Below, piece by piece: positions 29,452 through 43,000 of a stretch of DNA of 64,000 bases (positions are counted from its first letter, which is position 1; each line of letters begins with the position of its first letter). A program made the position numbers and the translations under genes. Source of the stretch: Microglena sp. YARC (taxonomy: Eukaryota; Chlorophyta; Chlorophyceae; Chlamydomonadales; Chlamydomonadaceae); the NCBI GenBank assembly GCA_022414725.1, contig CM039464.1:29719504-29783503 (forward strand), in the 5' to 3' direction. The notes under the pieces were generated by a model, which saw only the letters and a list, made by a program, of their open reading frames with translations, searched no databases and was not told the DNA's origin.

Positions 29452-32393
29452 GTGAGTGGAATTATTTTCACCATCACAATTAGCAGCGTTATAAAGTCCA
29501 GTTTTGACCCCAGACACCTTGAGGTCCCAAACTGACCTAGTCTGAAATTGCATGTGTGCACGTGTTTGTGCATGATGGGTAGTGTGTGTGCATGTATGTG
29601 CCTGCATGTGGGATTGTGTGTGTGCATGTGCGCGTACGAGCATGTGAGCTTGTGTGTGTGTACATGTGGGATTATGTATGTGCTTGTGTTTGCGTACGGG
29701 CATGTGGGATAGTGTGTGTGCATGTGTGCGTGCGCATGTGGGATCGTGTATGTGCATGTGTTTGCGTACGGGCATGTGGGATTGTGTGTGTGCATGTGTG
29801 CGTGTGCATGTGGGATCGTGTGTGGGCATGTGCACATACACGTATGTGTGATTGTGTGCGCGTGCATGTAGGATTGTGTGTGTGTACATGCATGTGGAAT
29901 TATGTGTGTGCATGTGTGCGTGTGCATGTGGGATTGTGTGTGTGCATGTGGGATTGTGCATGTGTGTGCATGTGTGTGAGTACATGCACGTGTTTTTGTA
30001 CGTGCATATGTGCATGTGGGATTGTGTGTGTTTGTGTACGTGCAAGTGGGATTGTGTGTGTGTGTGTGTGTGTGAGTGTGGGATTTTTGTGTGTGTTTGC
30101 ATGTGTTTCCATGCCAATGAGCCTGCACGCGAATGTATGCAACCATGCCCATGCACCAATGCAACCATGCCCATGCACCAATGCAACCATGCCCATGCAC
30201 CAATGCAACCATGCCCATGCACTAATTCCGTCATGCACCCACGTGCACCTAATCAAGAAGATCCTCCCCCTCATGTGCCCATTATTTGTATAGCGTGCTT
30301 TGATTTTGATACTTATTGTTTCTTTCGAAGACGACCATCATCATCTCCTGCTTCTGGTTGCTGTCTAAGCCCACTGCCACCCTCCTTCGTGCCACCACCA
30401 CCACCACCATCACCACCATCATCACCACCACCACCACCACCATCACCACCACCACCACCACCACCACCATCATTACCACCACCACCACCACCATCACCAC
30501 CACTACCACCACCACCATCACCACCACCACCATCACCACCCTCACCACCACCACCACCACCATCACCACCACCACCACCACCACCACCATCATCACCACC
30601 ACTACCACCACCACCACCACCACCACCACCACACCACCATCACCACCACCACCACCATCACCACCACTACCACTACCACCCACACCCACACCCACTTCCA
30701 GGCTTATGGTTGCTGTCCAAGCCCAGCCTACTGAGCCAGCCCATCCAGCTAAGCACTGACCCACCCATCCACACCCAAACCCACCCACACCACCACCACA
30801 CCCACACCCACACCCACACCCACACCCACACCCACACCCAGGCTTCTGGTTGCTGTCCAAGCCCAGCCTACTGAGCCAGCCCATCCAGTTGAGCAGTGCT
30901 GAGTACATGTTCAAAGTTCAAGCAAGCGTGAAGAAGAGCTTGGAAACGTTTGCCGCTCTAAAGAAAGAAGGCCACTGCTCTAACTCGTGTGCCACGGTAA
31001 GTAAATGAATACATAAATATATATATATATATATATATATACATACACGTTACGCCTTGTGTGCCACAGTAAATAAACGAAGACACAAATGAATATATGT
31101 TATGCCTCATGTGCAACGGTAAATAAATGAAACACACAAATAAATACAATTTACGCCTAGTGATGAATGCAAGCAAGCGTGAAGAAAAGCTTGGATTCAT
31201 TTGCCGCCCTAAAGAAAGAAGGCCACTGCTCTAACACATAAGCCACGGTAAATACACTAAGATATAAATGCATACATGTTACGCCTTATGAGTTATGCAT
31301 ACAAGCGTGAAGACGAGCTTTGATTCGTTTGCCGCCCTGAAGAAAGAAGGCCACTGCTCTAACTCGTGTGCCACGGTAAGTAAATGAATACATATATCCC
31401 GACATAAATACAGAAGTACATGAATGTTGCGCCTTATGAGGAATGCAAAAAAGTTCGAAGGAGAGCTTGGATTCGTTTGCTGCCCTGAAGAAAGAAGGCC
31501 ACTGCTCTAACTCATGTGCCACAGTAAATACACGGATACATATATGGAACAAAAATGTTACATCATATGGCGAGGCAGTGCCGTGTACATGTTCAAAGTG
31601 CAAGCAAGCATGAAAAAGAGCTTTGATTCGTTTGCGGCCCTGAAGAAAGAAGGCCACTGCTTAAACTCATTTGCCACGGTACGTAAATAAATGCATACAT
31701 GAATAAATGTATGATATGATTACGCCTTCTGACGTAAGCAAACAAGTCCTATGTAGCGTCGCAAGCGAGGGGGGAAATTGGCGGAGTGTGATGGCAACGG
31801 AACGAAAGGTGGCAACGATGGAGCTGACAGAAGCGAGTTAGTTACGCGACCGTTGGCTGACGTGTCCGGCTTCAAGTTTTTCGTTTTTCGGTCGGACGGA
31901 CAAATGGGTAAACATAGGGGCTCCCGCCCTCTTGAAGAGGGGGCTCCGCCAAAAAAACGTGAAGAAGAGGATTTGTGTGCCACCCTGAAGAAAGAAGGCC
32001 ATCGCTCTAACTCATGTGCCACAGTCTCTAAATGAATACGTACATCCCGACATGAATACATAATGTTTACGCCTTCTGACGATTGCATACAAGTGTGAAG
32101 AAGAGCTGGGAGTCGTTTGCCAACCTGAAGAAAGATGGCTACTGCTCCAACTCGTGTGCCATGGTAAAATACACAAATACATAAATGTTACGCCTTATGA
32201 CTTATGCATACAAGTGTGAAGAAGAGCTGGGATTCGTTTGCCGACCTAAAGAAAGATGGCTACTGCTCCAACTCGTGTGCCACGGTAAATTCACGAATAC
32301 ACACACATATAAATAAATGAATAAATTGTACAAATACATACATGAATACATACTTGAATAAATGTTACGAATATATGAACACTTGTTACGAAT

Positions 32394-32462
<69 letters not shown>

Positions 32463-35400
32463 CATGAATACATGTTACATATGTATACACAAATACAAAT
32501 ACACACATGAATACATATTACAAATACATGGTTACAATACATGTATGAATATGTGAATAAATATTACAAATACTAATATTGATAAATGAACACATGGTTG
32601 GAATACATACACGAATAAATGAATACACACGTTATGAATACATACATGGATAAATGAATAATTGTTACAAATACATATATGAATAAATGAATAAAGGTTA
32701 CTAATACATATATGAATAAATGCATAATTGTTACGCCTTGTGACTAAGTAGCTAAGTAGTGCCGAGTGCACCGGCACTCGGCACTACTTAAAGCGCAAGC
32801 AAATATGCAGAAGTGCTTCTTTGGCTTCCCTGAAGAAAGAAGGCTACTGCCCAAATTTGTTGCCACGGTAAATACATAAATAAATAAGTAAATAAATAAA
32901 TAAATACACAAATATGCAGAAGTGCTTCTTTGGCTTCACTGAAGAAAGAAGGCTACTGCCCAAATTTGTTGCCACGGTAAATACATAAATGAATAAATAA
33001 AGAAATACATAAGTGTGCAGGAAAGCTTTTTTGGCTTCTCTTAAGAAAGGAGGCTACTGCCCAAATTTATTGCCACGGTAAATGCATAAATGAATAAATA
33101 AATAAATACATAAGTGTGCAGGAAAGCTTTTTTGGCTTCTCTTAAGAAAGGAGGCTACTGCCCAAATTTATTGCCACGGTAAATACATAAATGAATAAAT
33201 AAATAAATACATAAGTGTGAAGAAGACTAGAAGAGCTTGGACGTTTATCCTTCCCAAAAGAAAGAAGGCTACTTCCCAAATTTATTGCCACGGTCAATAC
33301 ATAAATGAATAAATATATACATACGTAAGTGTGAAGAAGACTAGAAGAGCTTGGACGTTTATCCTTCCCAAAAGAAAGAAGGCTACTTCCTAAATTTATT
33401 GCCACGGTCAATACATAAATGAATAAATATATACATACGTAAGTGTGAAGAAGACTAGAAGAGCTTGGACGTTTAGCCTTCCCAAAAGAAAGAAGGCTAC
33501 TTCCCAAATTTATTGCCACGGTCAATACATAAATGAATAAATATATACATACGTAAGTTTGAAGAAGACTAGAAGAGCTTGGACGTTTAGCCTTCCCCAA
33601 AGATAGAAGGCTACTTCCCAAATTTATTGCCACGGTAAATACATAAATGAATAAATAATATATACATACGTAAATGTGAAGAAGACTAGAAGAGCGTGGA
33701 CGTTTCGGCTTTACTAAAGAAAGTAGGCTCCTTCCCAAATTTCATGCCACGGTCAATAGATAAACGAATAAATAAATACATACGTAAGTGTGAAGAAGAC
33801 TAGAAGAGAGTGGACGTTTTGGCATCCCTGAAAAAAAGGCTAATACTCAAATTTGTTTGCCACGGTACATACATAAATGAATAAATAAATACATATGTAA
33901 GTGTGAAGAAGACTAGAAGAGCTTGGTCGTTTTGGCTTCCCTGAAGAAAGAAGGCTACTGCTCAAATTCATGTGACATGCCATGGCAAATAAATCAACAA
34001 ATCAATAAATAAATATGTGCGTAAATATATAAGTAAGCAAGTGAGTAGAAAAGCTTAGACTTGTTGGCTTCTCTGGAGAAGGAAGGCCACTGCTCAAATT
34101 CATGTGACATGGTAAATAAATAAATAAATGAATGAATGAATAAATGCATAAATATACAAATAAATAAGAAAGCGTGCAGAAGAGCTTGGACTCGTTGGTT
34201 TCCCTGAAGAAAGAATGCCACTGCCCAAATTTGTTGCCACAGTAAATACATAATGGAATATATTAATACATATTTAAGTATGCAGAAGAGCTTGGACGTT
34301 TTGGCTTCCCTGAAGAAGGAAGTTTAATGCTTACATTCATGTGACATGGTAAATAAATGCATAAATAAACAAATATGTAAGAAAGTGTGCAGAAGAGCCT
34401 GGACTTGTTGGCTTCCCTGAAGAAAGAAGGCTAGTGCTCAAATTATTTCCATACATGCAATACAATTAAACTCATATTTTAATATTAAACGTATACGTTT
34501 AATATTCCCGTATATGCAAGAAAAGTAAACTTCTATGTTCAATATTAAATGCATATATTTAATATTTCCACTTATGCAATACAATTTAACTTTTATGTTT
34601 AATAGTTTCATATATGCGATACAATTAAACTTCTATGTTTAATATTAAACGTACATATTTAATATTTTAAAATGTGCGATACAATTAAACTTCTATGTTT
34701 AATATTGAACGTGTATATTTAATGTTTCCATTTAGTTTTCTCAGGTCTGCTTTGACTGATAATCCATTTCAAATTGTCGATGTCCCAAGGCAATTATAAT
34801 CGTTTTTTTACACTCACTCCCACTTCATGGTATGCACGCCACAGGCAAGATTCATCGGTTCGCTCCATTGCCACCTGTCGTTCTGATAGCCAACACTCTC
34901 CGCCAATGTACGGCGTCGCTTGCGACTCTGCCTAGGACTTGTCTAATACTCACTCCCACTTCATGGTATGCACACCACAGGCAAGGTTCATCGGTCCGCT
35001 CCATTGCCACCTGTCGTTCTGATAGCCAAAACTCTCCGCCAATGTACGGCGTCGCTTGCGACTCTGCCTAGGACTTGTTTAATACTCACTCCCACTTCAT
35101 GGTATGCACACCACAGGCAAGGTTCATCGGCCCGCTCCATTGCCACCTGTCGTTCTGACAGCCAACACTCTCCGCCAATGTACCGCGTCGCTTGCAACGT
35201 TGCCTAGGACTTAGGGAAGGGGGGGAGGAGAGGGGCAGTGGTGGACAGCGGTGGACAGTGTGTGTGTGTGGTGGTGGTGGGGGGGGCAGTGGTGAGCCTG
35301 GACAGTGAAGGACAGTGGTGGGGGGTGGACAGTGGTGGACAGTGTGTGTGTGTGTTAGTGTGTGTGTTTAATACTCATTCTCACTTCATGGTATGCCACT

Positions 35401-38400
35401 TGCCACAGGCAAGGAACGGGTTTTGCGAGGATGGGAGTCGTGCCTCTGAGTCACCATCGTCAGTGCCCCTGCTTTGCGATTTGGGAACAGACTGCGCTGA
35501 CTGTGGGCCATGGAAGGGCGGACTACCAATAGCAATGTAAGTAATGAGATGAGTCATGAGATGGGATGGGATGAACAGATTGCGCTGACTGTGGGCCATG
35601 GAAGGGCGGACTACCAATAGCAATGTAAGTTATGAGATGAGTCATGAGATGGGATGGGATGAACAGGTTGTGCTGATTGTGGGCCATGGAAGGGCGGACC
35701 ACCAATATGAATTTAGTAATGAGATGCGTAATGAGATAAGATGGGATGAACAGATTGTGCTGATTGTGGGCCATGGAAGGGCGGACCACCAATATGAATT
35801 TAGTAATGAGATGCGTAATGAGATAAGATGGGATGAACAGATTGTGCTGATTGTGGGCCATGGAAGGGCGGACCACCAATAGCAATGTAAGTAATGAGAT
35901 GAGTCATGAGATGGGATGGGATGAACAGATTGTGCTGACTGTGGGCCATGGAAGGGCTGACCACCAATAGCAATGTAAGTAATTAGATGAGTAATGAGAT
36001 GGGATGGGATGAACAGGTTGCGCTGACTGTGGGCCATGGAAGGGCGGGCCACCAATAGCAATGTAAGTAATAAGATAAGTCATGAGATGGGATGGGATGA
36101 ACAGATTGTGCTGATTGTGGGCCATGGAAGGGCGGACCACCAATATCAATTTAGTAATGAGATGAGTCATGAGATGGGATGAACAAATTGTGCTGACTGT
36201 GGGCCATGGAAGGGCAGGCCACCAATAGCAATGTTAGTTATGGGATGAGTAATGAGATGGGATGAACAGATTGTGCTGACTGTGGGCCATGGAAGGGCGG
36301 ACCACCAATAGGAATGTAAGTTATGACTTATGAGATGAGTTATGAGATGAGTAATGAGATGGGATGAGATGAGATGAGTAATGGGATGAGAAGAGTAATG
36401 AGATGAGATGAGTAAAGAGATGAGATGAGAAGGGCTAGCAATAGCAATGATATCATACTCGCCTTTCTTATTCATCATATGATATGCCGGTCCCTACTTA
36501 TATTCAACAAATGTACATATGTACAGACCGTATGTGCGTTCATGTATGGATATAGTTAGGGATCGGCAATATGATATCACATGATATCATGTCATCATAT
36601 GATATCATATGATGCCGGCGGCCTGACTAGGTAACTTTGGCCTGGGGCATCATATCATATGTAGGGTTGGGAAGCAAACGTATATTTTCATTTTTATATG
36701 CCGTATAAACGTATAAACGTACAAGCGTATGCATATAATCGTATAAAAACGTATGAGTTATTATTGCACTTCTTGGGAAAAGACTTTTGCATGGGTTTAA
36801 ATGTATTGCCGCGTCCCTAATTTTATTGGCTCCACATATCAACTGTCAAAAAAATATTCTGGCAATTTTAGGTTATCAAAATTTCAGAAAAAGAAATCAC
36901 GGCCAGAAAGCGCGTCGACCAAGAAGCGCGGTGCCAATCTGAGGGATCCATTCAATGCCAATAATACATTAATATCGTCCATGTTCACATCATTATTCAT
37001 ACGTAGCTCCCCTCAGCTACTGGTTTCAGACCAAGTATGCTGCAGCTTCTAGGCAGCTCTGTGAGTCAGCTACAGGTTTCAAACCAAGGATGCAGCAGCT
37101 TCTAGGCAGCTCTGTGAGTCAGCTACAGCTTATAATAACATAAGTATACAACTCTATTGCAATACTGTCCATCTTAACATTACACTAGGCTTGCACCATC
37201 AATCCTTCAAGCCCGTGTAGGAGCACAGCTTGTGGAATGGAGGGCTAGGTGGCGCTCTGATATGTGTGCCATCATGGCTATATAAATCAAATGTAGGCAA
37301 AATTTAAACAAAATGGGAAGTACGAAAGCTGTATTTTATTGCATATTGTGATAGAGGAGGTCAACAGCTTTCCAATGAGCTATCTAAATGATAAATTGAA
37401 TGAAAACTTAGAAAGTTCAGTGCCGTGAACTTTTCGAAGTAACAACTAAAGTTAACTAAGTAACAACTCATACGTTTTTGTACGTTTATACTCATGCGTT
37501 TCGAGAAAAAACATACGGCGTATATATACGTATGAGCTTATAAACGTATGAGTATATGTTCATACGTCGGCCCAACCCTAATCATATGATATTAAATCAT
37601 ATGGTTTTTGTATGATATCATACTATTGTATGATGTCATACTCGTCTTTGGTCAACATCATATGATTTGCCGTTTCCTAGGTGTAGTACTCCTTAAGTAC
37701 ATATACAAATGTTACTATGTATTGAATATGTACTTAAGGAGTACTACACCTAGGGAATAATACACCTAGGAAATAAAACACCTAGGGAATAATACACCTA
37801 GGGAATAACATATATACAAATGTATTTGGGAACAGGTTGCGCTGACTTTGGGCCATGGAAGGGCGGATTACCAATAGCAATGTAAGTAATGAGATAAGTC
37901 ATGAGATGGGATGGGATGAACAGATTGTGCTGACTGTGGGCCATGGAAGGGCGGACTACCAATAGCAATGTAAGTAATGAGATAAGTCATGAGATGGGAT
38001 GGGATGAACAGATTGTGCTGACTGTGGGCCATGGAAGGGCGGACTACCAATAGCAATGTAAGTAATGAGATAAGTCATGAGATGGGATGGGATGAACAGA
38101 TTGCGCTGACTTTGGGCCATGGAAGGGGGGGGGCATCAATATCAATGTAAACGAAATAAACAAATAAATAGTATGCCTTATAATGAGGCGTGGGGTTGAG
38201 AGGGCCAGCCCATTTGCTTACCCTGGGGCTATCTACAGAAAATTATATGATAGAGCCATGCTTGATTGAATGGCAGAGGCTAGTAGTGTATCCAAACATT
38301 ACAAATTGTAACCTCCTTTCACAGAGGCAAAAATATCCGCCTAGCAGCCTACTCAAGGACCTATGCTATACCCATTTTAACTCGCATGGCAGAGACTAGT

Positions 38401-39254
38401 ATACTATCTTAACATTACAAATTGTAACCTTCTTTCACAGCGGCAAACATATCCGTCTAGCAGCCTACTCAAAGACATAAGCTATACCCATATTAACTCG
38501 CGTGGCAGAGACTAGTTTACTATCTAAACATTACAAATTGCAACCCCTTTTCATCTGTGCCTGGCAATGCCATGCTCAAATATAAACCAAATGCTGCAAA
38601 CCCCTTTTCACACCCCTGTTTCAGGCCCCTTTTCCAAACCCCTTATCATAAAAATACCCAATGCTGCATATCCCTTTTCACAGCGGCAAACCTATCGGTC
38701 CATTGGCCTATTCAAGGATCTATTGCATACCCATGCTATAGCTCGAATGGCAGAGACTAGTAGACAATCTAAAAATACAAATCTGAAGCCCCTTTCATCT
38801 GTGGCTGGCAATGCCATGCTCAAATCTAAACCAAATGCTGCAAGCCCCTTTCCACACCCCTGTTTCAAACCCCTTTTCACAAACCAAATAAACCCAATGC
38901 TGCATATCTTTTTTCACAGCGGCAAACCTATCGGTCCAGTGGCCTACTCAGCGTTCTATGACTACATAAATAAATAAATAGTATGCCTTATAACAAGGCG
39001 TGAGGTTGAGGGGACCCGCTGTTTTGCTTGCCCTGGGGCCCACCACCACCTACATATCAGTGCCTTTTGTGGCGGCAGGCAACACGGGTCCTGGAGCCAT
39101 CAGGATCCGGTGCGCACTATGCAACTCAGTGTTGCCCTGGGGCCAAACACCAAGCAATTATATGATACAGCCATGTTTGCTCGCATACACGGAAACACCT
39201 ACACACTACACACACACACACACACACTCACACATACACCTAAACACGTACACA

Positions 39255-39289
<35 letters not shown>

Positions 39290-40010
39290 AACACCTACAC
39301 ACCTACTCACCTACTCACCTGCTCACCTACTCACCTACACCCCTACGCACCTCCAGGTTGGAACCACTACCTCTGCCGCAGCAGCTGACACCTCAGCCTC
39401 CTCCTCCCCAGCCCCCTTACCCGGTTTGGGCCAAACACCAAGCAACTATATGATACAGCCATGTTTGATTGAATTGCGGAGACTAGTAGTTTATCCAAAC
39501 ATTACAAATGTTACCTCCTGAGGTTGAGGGGACCAGCCGTTTTGCTTGCCCTGGGGCTAAGCACCAAACAGTTGTATGATACAGCCATGTTTGATTGCAT
39601 GGCGGAGGCTAGTAGTTTATCATAACATTACAAATTGTTACCTCCTTTTCACAGCGGCAAACATTTTGGTCCAGTGGCCTACTTAGCGTTCTATGACATA
39701 CCCATGTTTGCTCGCATGGCAGAGGCTAGTAGTCTATCCAAACATTACAAATTGCAACCCCCTTTTCACAGCGGCAAACATATCGGTCCAGTGGCCTACT
39801 CAGCTTTCCATGGTATACCCATGTTCGCTCGCAAGACCGAGACCCGGCCTTCCTTCATCGCAGCCCATGCCCATCCTGAGGTCGACTTGGATGTGTCAAA
39901 TCACCTTGGAAGAGACGGCATGATTGAGAGTGGTATCACAGGGGTGAGTCCATCTTCAGCCTGTTCCTCTCTCTCCCTCTCTCTCCCTCCCTCTCTCCCC
40001 CTCCTTCCCT

Positions 40011-40049
<39 letters not shown>

Positions 40050-43000
40050 CCTCCCCCCCCTCTCCCCTCCCTTTCTCTCCCTCTCTCTCCCTCCCTCTTT
40101 CTCCTAAACTTTCCGCCCATGCACATTCAGAGATCAACTTAAATGTGTCGAATCACCTTGGCAGAGACAGCATGATTGAGAGTGGTATCACAGGGGTGAG
40201 TTCATCGCCAGCCTGTACCTCTCTCTCCCTCTCTCTCCCTCCCTTTCTCCCCCCCCCCCCCCCCTCCACACACACACACGCACCCACCCCAATCATCCCC
40301 CCCCACCCCACCCACCCCACCCCACTACCCCCCACCCAAACACCATCCCCCACCCACACATCCCCACACGCACTCACACAAATCACCCCCCCCACACCCC
40401 CACCCCACACCCCACCCTCCACCACTCAATCCTCAGCATATATTCTACAAGCTTCTGAATGGAAACTGTATCCGCACCTACCCCACCCCCACCCCCACCA
40501 ATCACCAATCCACCCCCACCCCCACCCACCCACCATCCATCCACCCACCCACACATCTCCACACGCACCCCCACCAATCACCAATCCACCCCACCCCCCC
40601 ACCCCCCACCCACACACCATCCATCCACCCACCAACACATCTCCACACGCACCCCCACCAATCACCAATCCACCCCCACCCCTCCACCCCCACCCACACA
40701 CCATCCATCCACCCACCCACACATCTCCACACGCACCCCCACCAATCACCAATCCACCCCCACCCCCCACCCACACACCATCCACCCACCCACCCACACA
40801 TCTCCACACGCACCCCCACCTATCACCAATCCCTCCCACCCCCCCACCCCGCACACTTCCCCCCACACTCCCCCCACCCACCCCCATCCCCCACCCACAC
40901 ACCATCCATCCACCCACCCACACATCTCCACACGCACCCCCACCAATCACCAATCCACCCCCACCCCCCCCACCCCCCACCCACACACCATCCATCCACC
41001 CACCCACACATCTCCACACGCACCCCCACCAATCACCAATCCACCCCCACCCCCCCCCCCCACCCCCCACCCACCCACCATCCATCCACCCACCCACACA
41101 TCTCCACACGCACCCCCACCAATCACCAATCCCTCCCACCCCCCCACCCCCACACTTCCCCCCACACTCCCCCCACCCCCCACCCCCCACCCACACACCA
41201 TCCATCCACCCACCCACACATCTCCACACGCACCCCCACCAATCACCAATCCACCCCCACCCCCCACCCCCACCCACACACCATCCATCCACCCACCCAC
41301 ACATCTCCACATGCACCCCCACCAATCACCAATCCACCCCCACCCCCCCACCCCCCACCTACCCACCATCCATCCACCCACCCACACATCTCCACACGCA
41401 CCCCCACCAATCACCAATCCCTCCCACCCCCCACCCCCCACACTTCCCCCACACTCCCCCCACCCACACACACACCCACACAAATCTCCCCCCCACCCCT
41501 CCACCACCCAATCCTCCGCAGATATTTTACAAGATTCTGAATGGAAACTGTATCCGTCCCGATGGCTCCCGGGCATTAGTGCTTGATGTTGGAGCAAATT
41601 TTGGATACTTCTCCCTCTACGCTGCAAAAATGGGATGCAGGTGCGTTTGTGAGTTGGTTGGTTGGATTGTTGTTTGGTTTGTTGGTTTGTTACCCTGACC
41701 CTAGCGATACTGCTCTACTTTGGAGCCAATTCCCGATTCTTCTCCCTCGTTGTTGCAAAAATGGGATGCAGGTGCGTTTGTATGCTGGTTGGTCGGTTGG
41801 ATTGTTGTTTGGTTTGTTGGTTTGTTACCCTGACCCCAGTTTGTATGCTGGTTGGTTGGTTGGATTGTTGTTTGGTTTGTTGGTTTGTTACCCTGACCCC
41901 AGTTTGTATGCTGGTTGGTTGGTTGGATTGTTGTTTGGTTTGTTGTTTGGTTTGTTGGTTTGTTACCCTGACCCCAGTTTGTATGCTGGTTGGTTGGTTG
42001 GATTGTTGTTTGGTTTGTTGGTTTGTTGGTTTGTTACCCTGACCCCAGTTTGTATGCTGGTTGGTTGGTTGGATTGTTGTTTGGTTTGTTGGTTTGTTGT
42101 TTGGTTTGTTGGTTTGTTACCCTGACCCCAGTTTGTATGCTGGTTGGTTGGATTTTTTTGTAACCCTGACCCAGGCGATATTGATCGATGTTGGAGCCTA
42201 TATCGGAAACTTCTCCATCTACGTTTCAGAAATGGGAGACAGGAGCGTTTGTGTGGATTCTGTGGTCGGCTGGATTTTTGTTTGTTTGTTTGGTTTGTAA
42301 CCCTTACCCTGGTGTTAGTGCTTCATGTTAAAGCCATTTGTTTATACTGCTCTCTCGTTGCTGCAAAAATGGGATGCAAGTGCGTTACTTTTTTTTTTTT
42401 GATGGTTGGTTGGTTGGTTAGTTGGTTGGTTGTTTGGTTGGATGGATTCTTGTTTGGTTCATGGGTTTGCAACCCTGACCCTGGCGATATTGCTCGATTT
42501 TGGATCCAATTTCGGATGCTTCTCCCTCTACGATGCAAAAATGGGATGCAGGTGTGTTTTTGTTTTGGTTGGATTGCTGTTTGGTTTGTAACCCTGACCC
42601 CTGTGATATTGCTCGATTCTGGAGCCGATTTCCGATACGTCTCCCTCGTCGCTGCAAACATGGGATTCAGGTGTTTTTGTGTGTTGGTTGGATTGCTATT
42701 TGGTTCGTAACCCTGACCCCTGTGATATTGCTTGATTCTGGAGCCGATTTTGGATACATCCCCCTCGTCGCTGCAAAAATGGGATGCAGGTGTGTTTGTG
42801 TGTTGGTTGGTTGGATTGTTGTTTAGTTTGTTTGGTTTGTGATCCCAATCCTGGCGATATTGCTTGATGTTGGTGTTGGATGCTCCATTGTCTATTTGTT
42901 TACACATCAATCAGGTTACTTCAAATGGCCAAATTGGCCAGCGCTTTAGCGCACTTAAAAACAAAAAAACTGCGCTTTGTAGTGCAAAAAGCGCAAAAAT

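Noticed and set aside
40426..41325. Minus-strand Gly/Trp-rich open frames opposite the C-rich array
   Set aside because: Complement of the same minisatellite; periodic and without any conserved segment.
39635..41698. Long plus-strand open frame (687 codons) across FkbM exons 4 and 5 and the C-rich intron
   Set aside because: It is open only because the CA/C-rich minisatellite lacks stops. Exons 4 and 5 have good donor and acceptor sites and join in phase without the His/Pro-rich middle.
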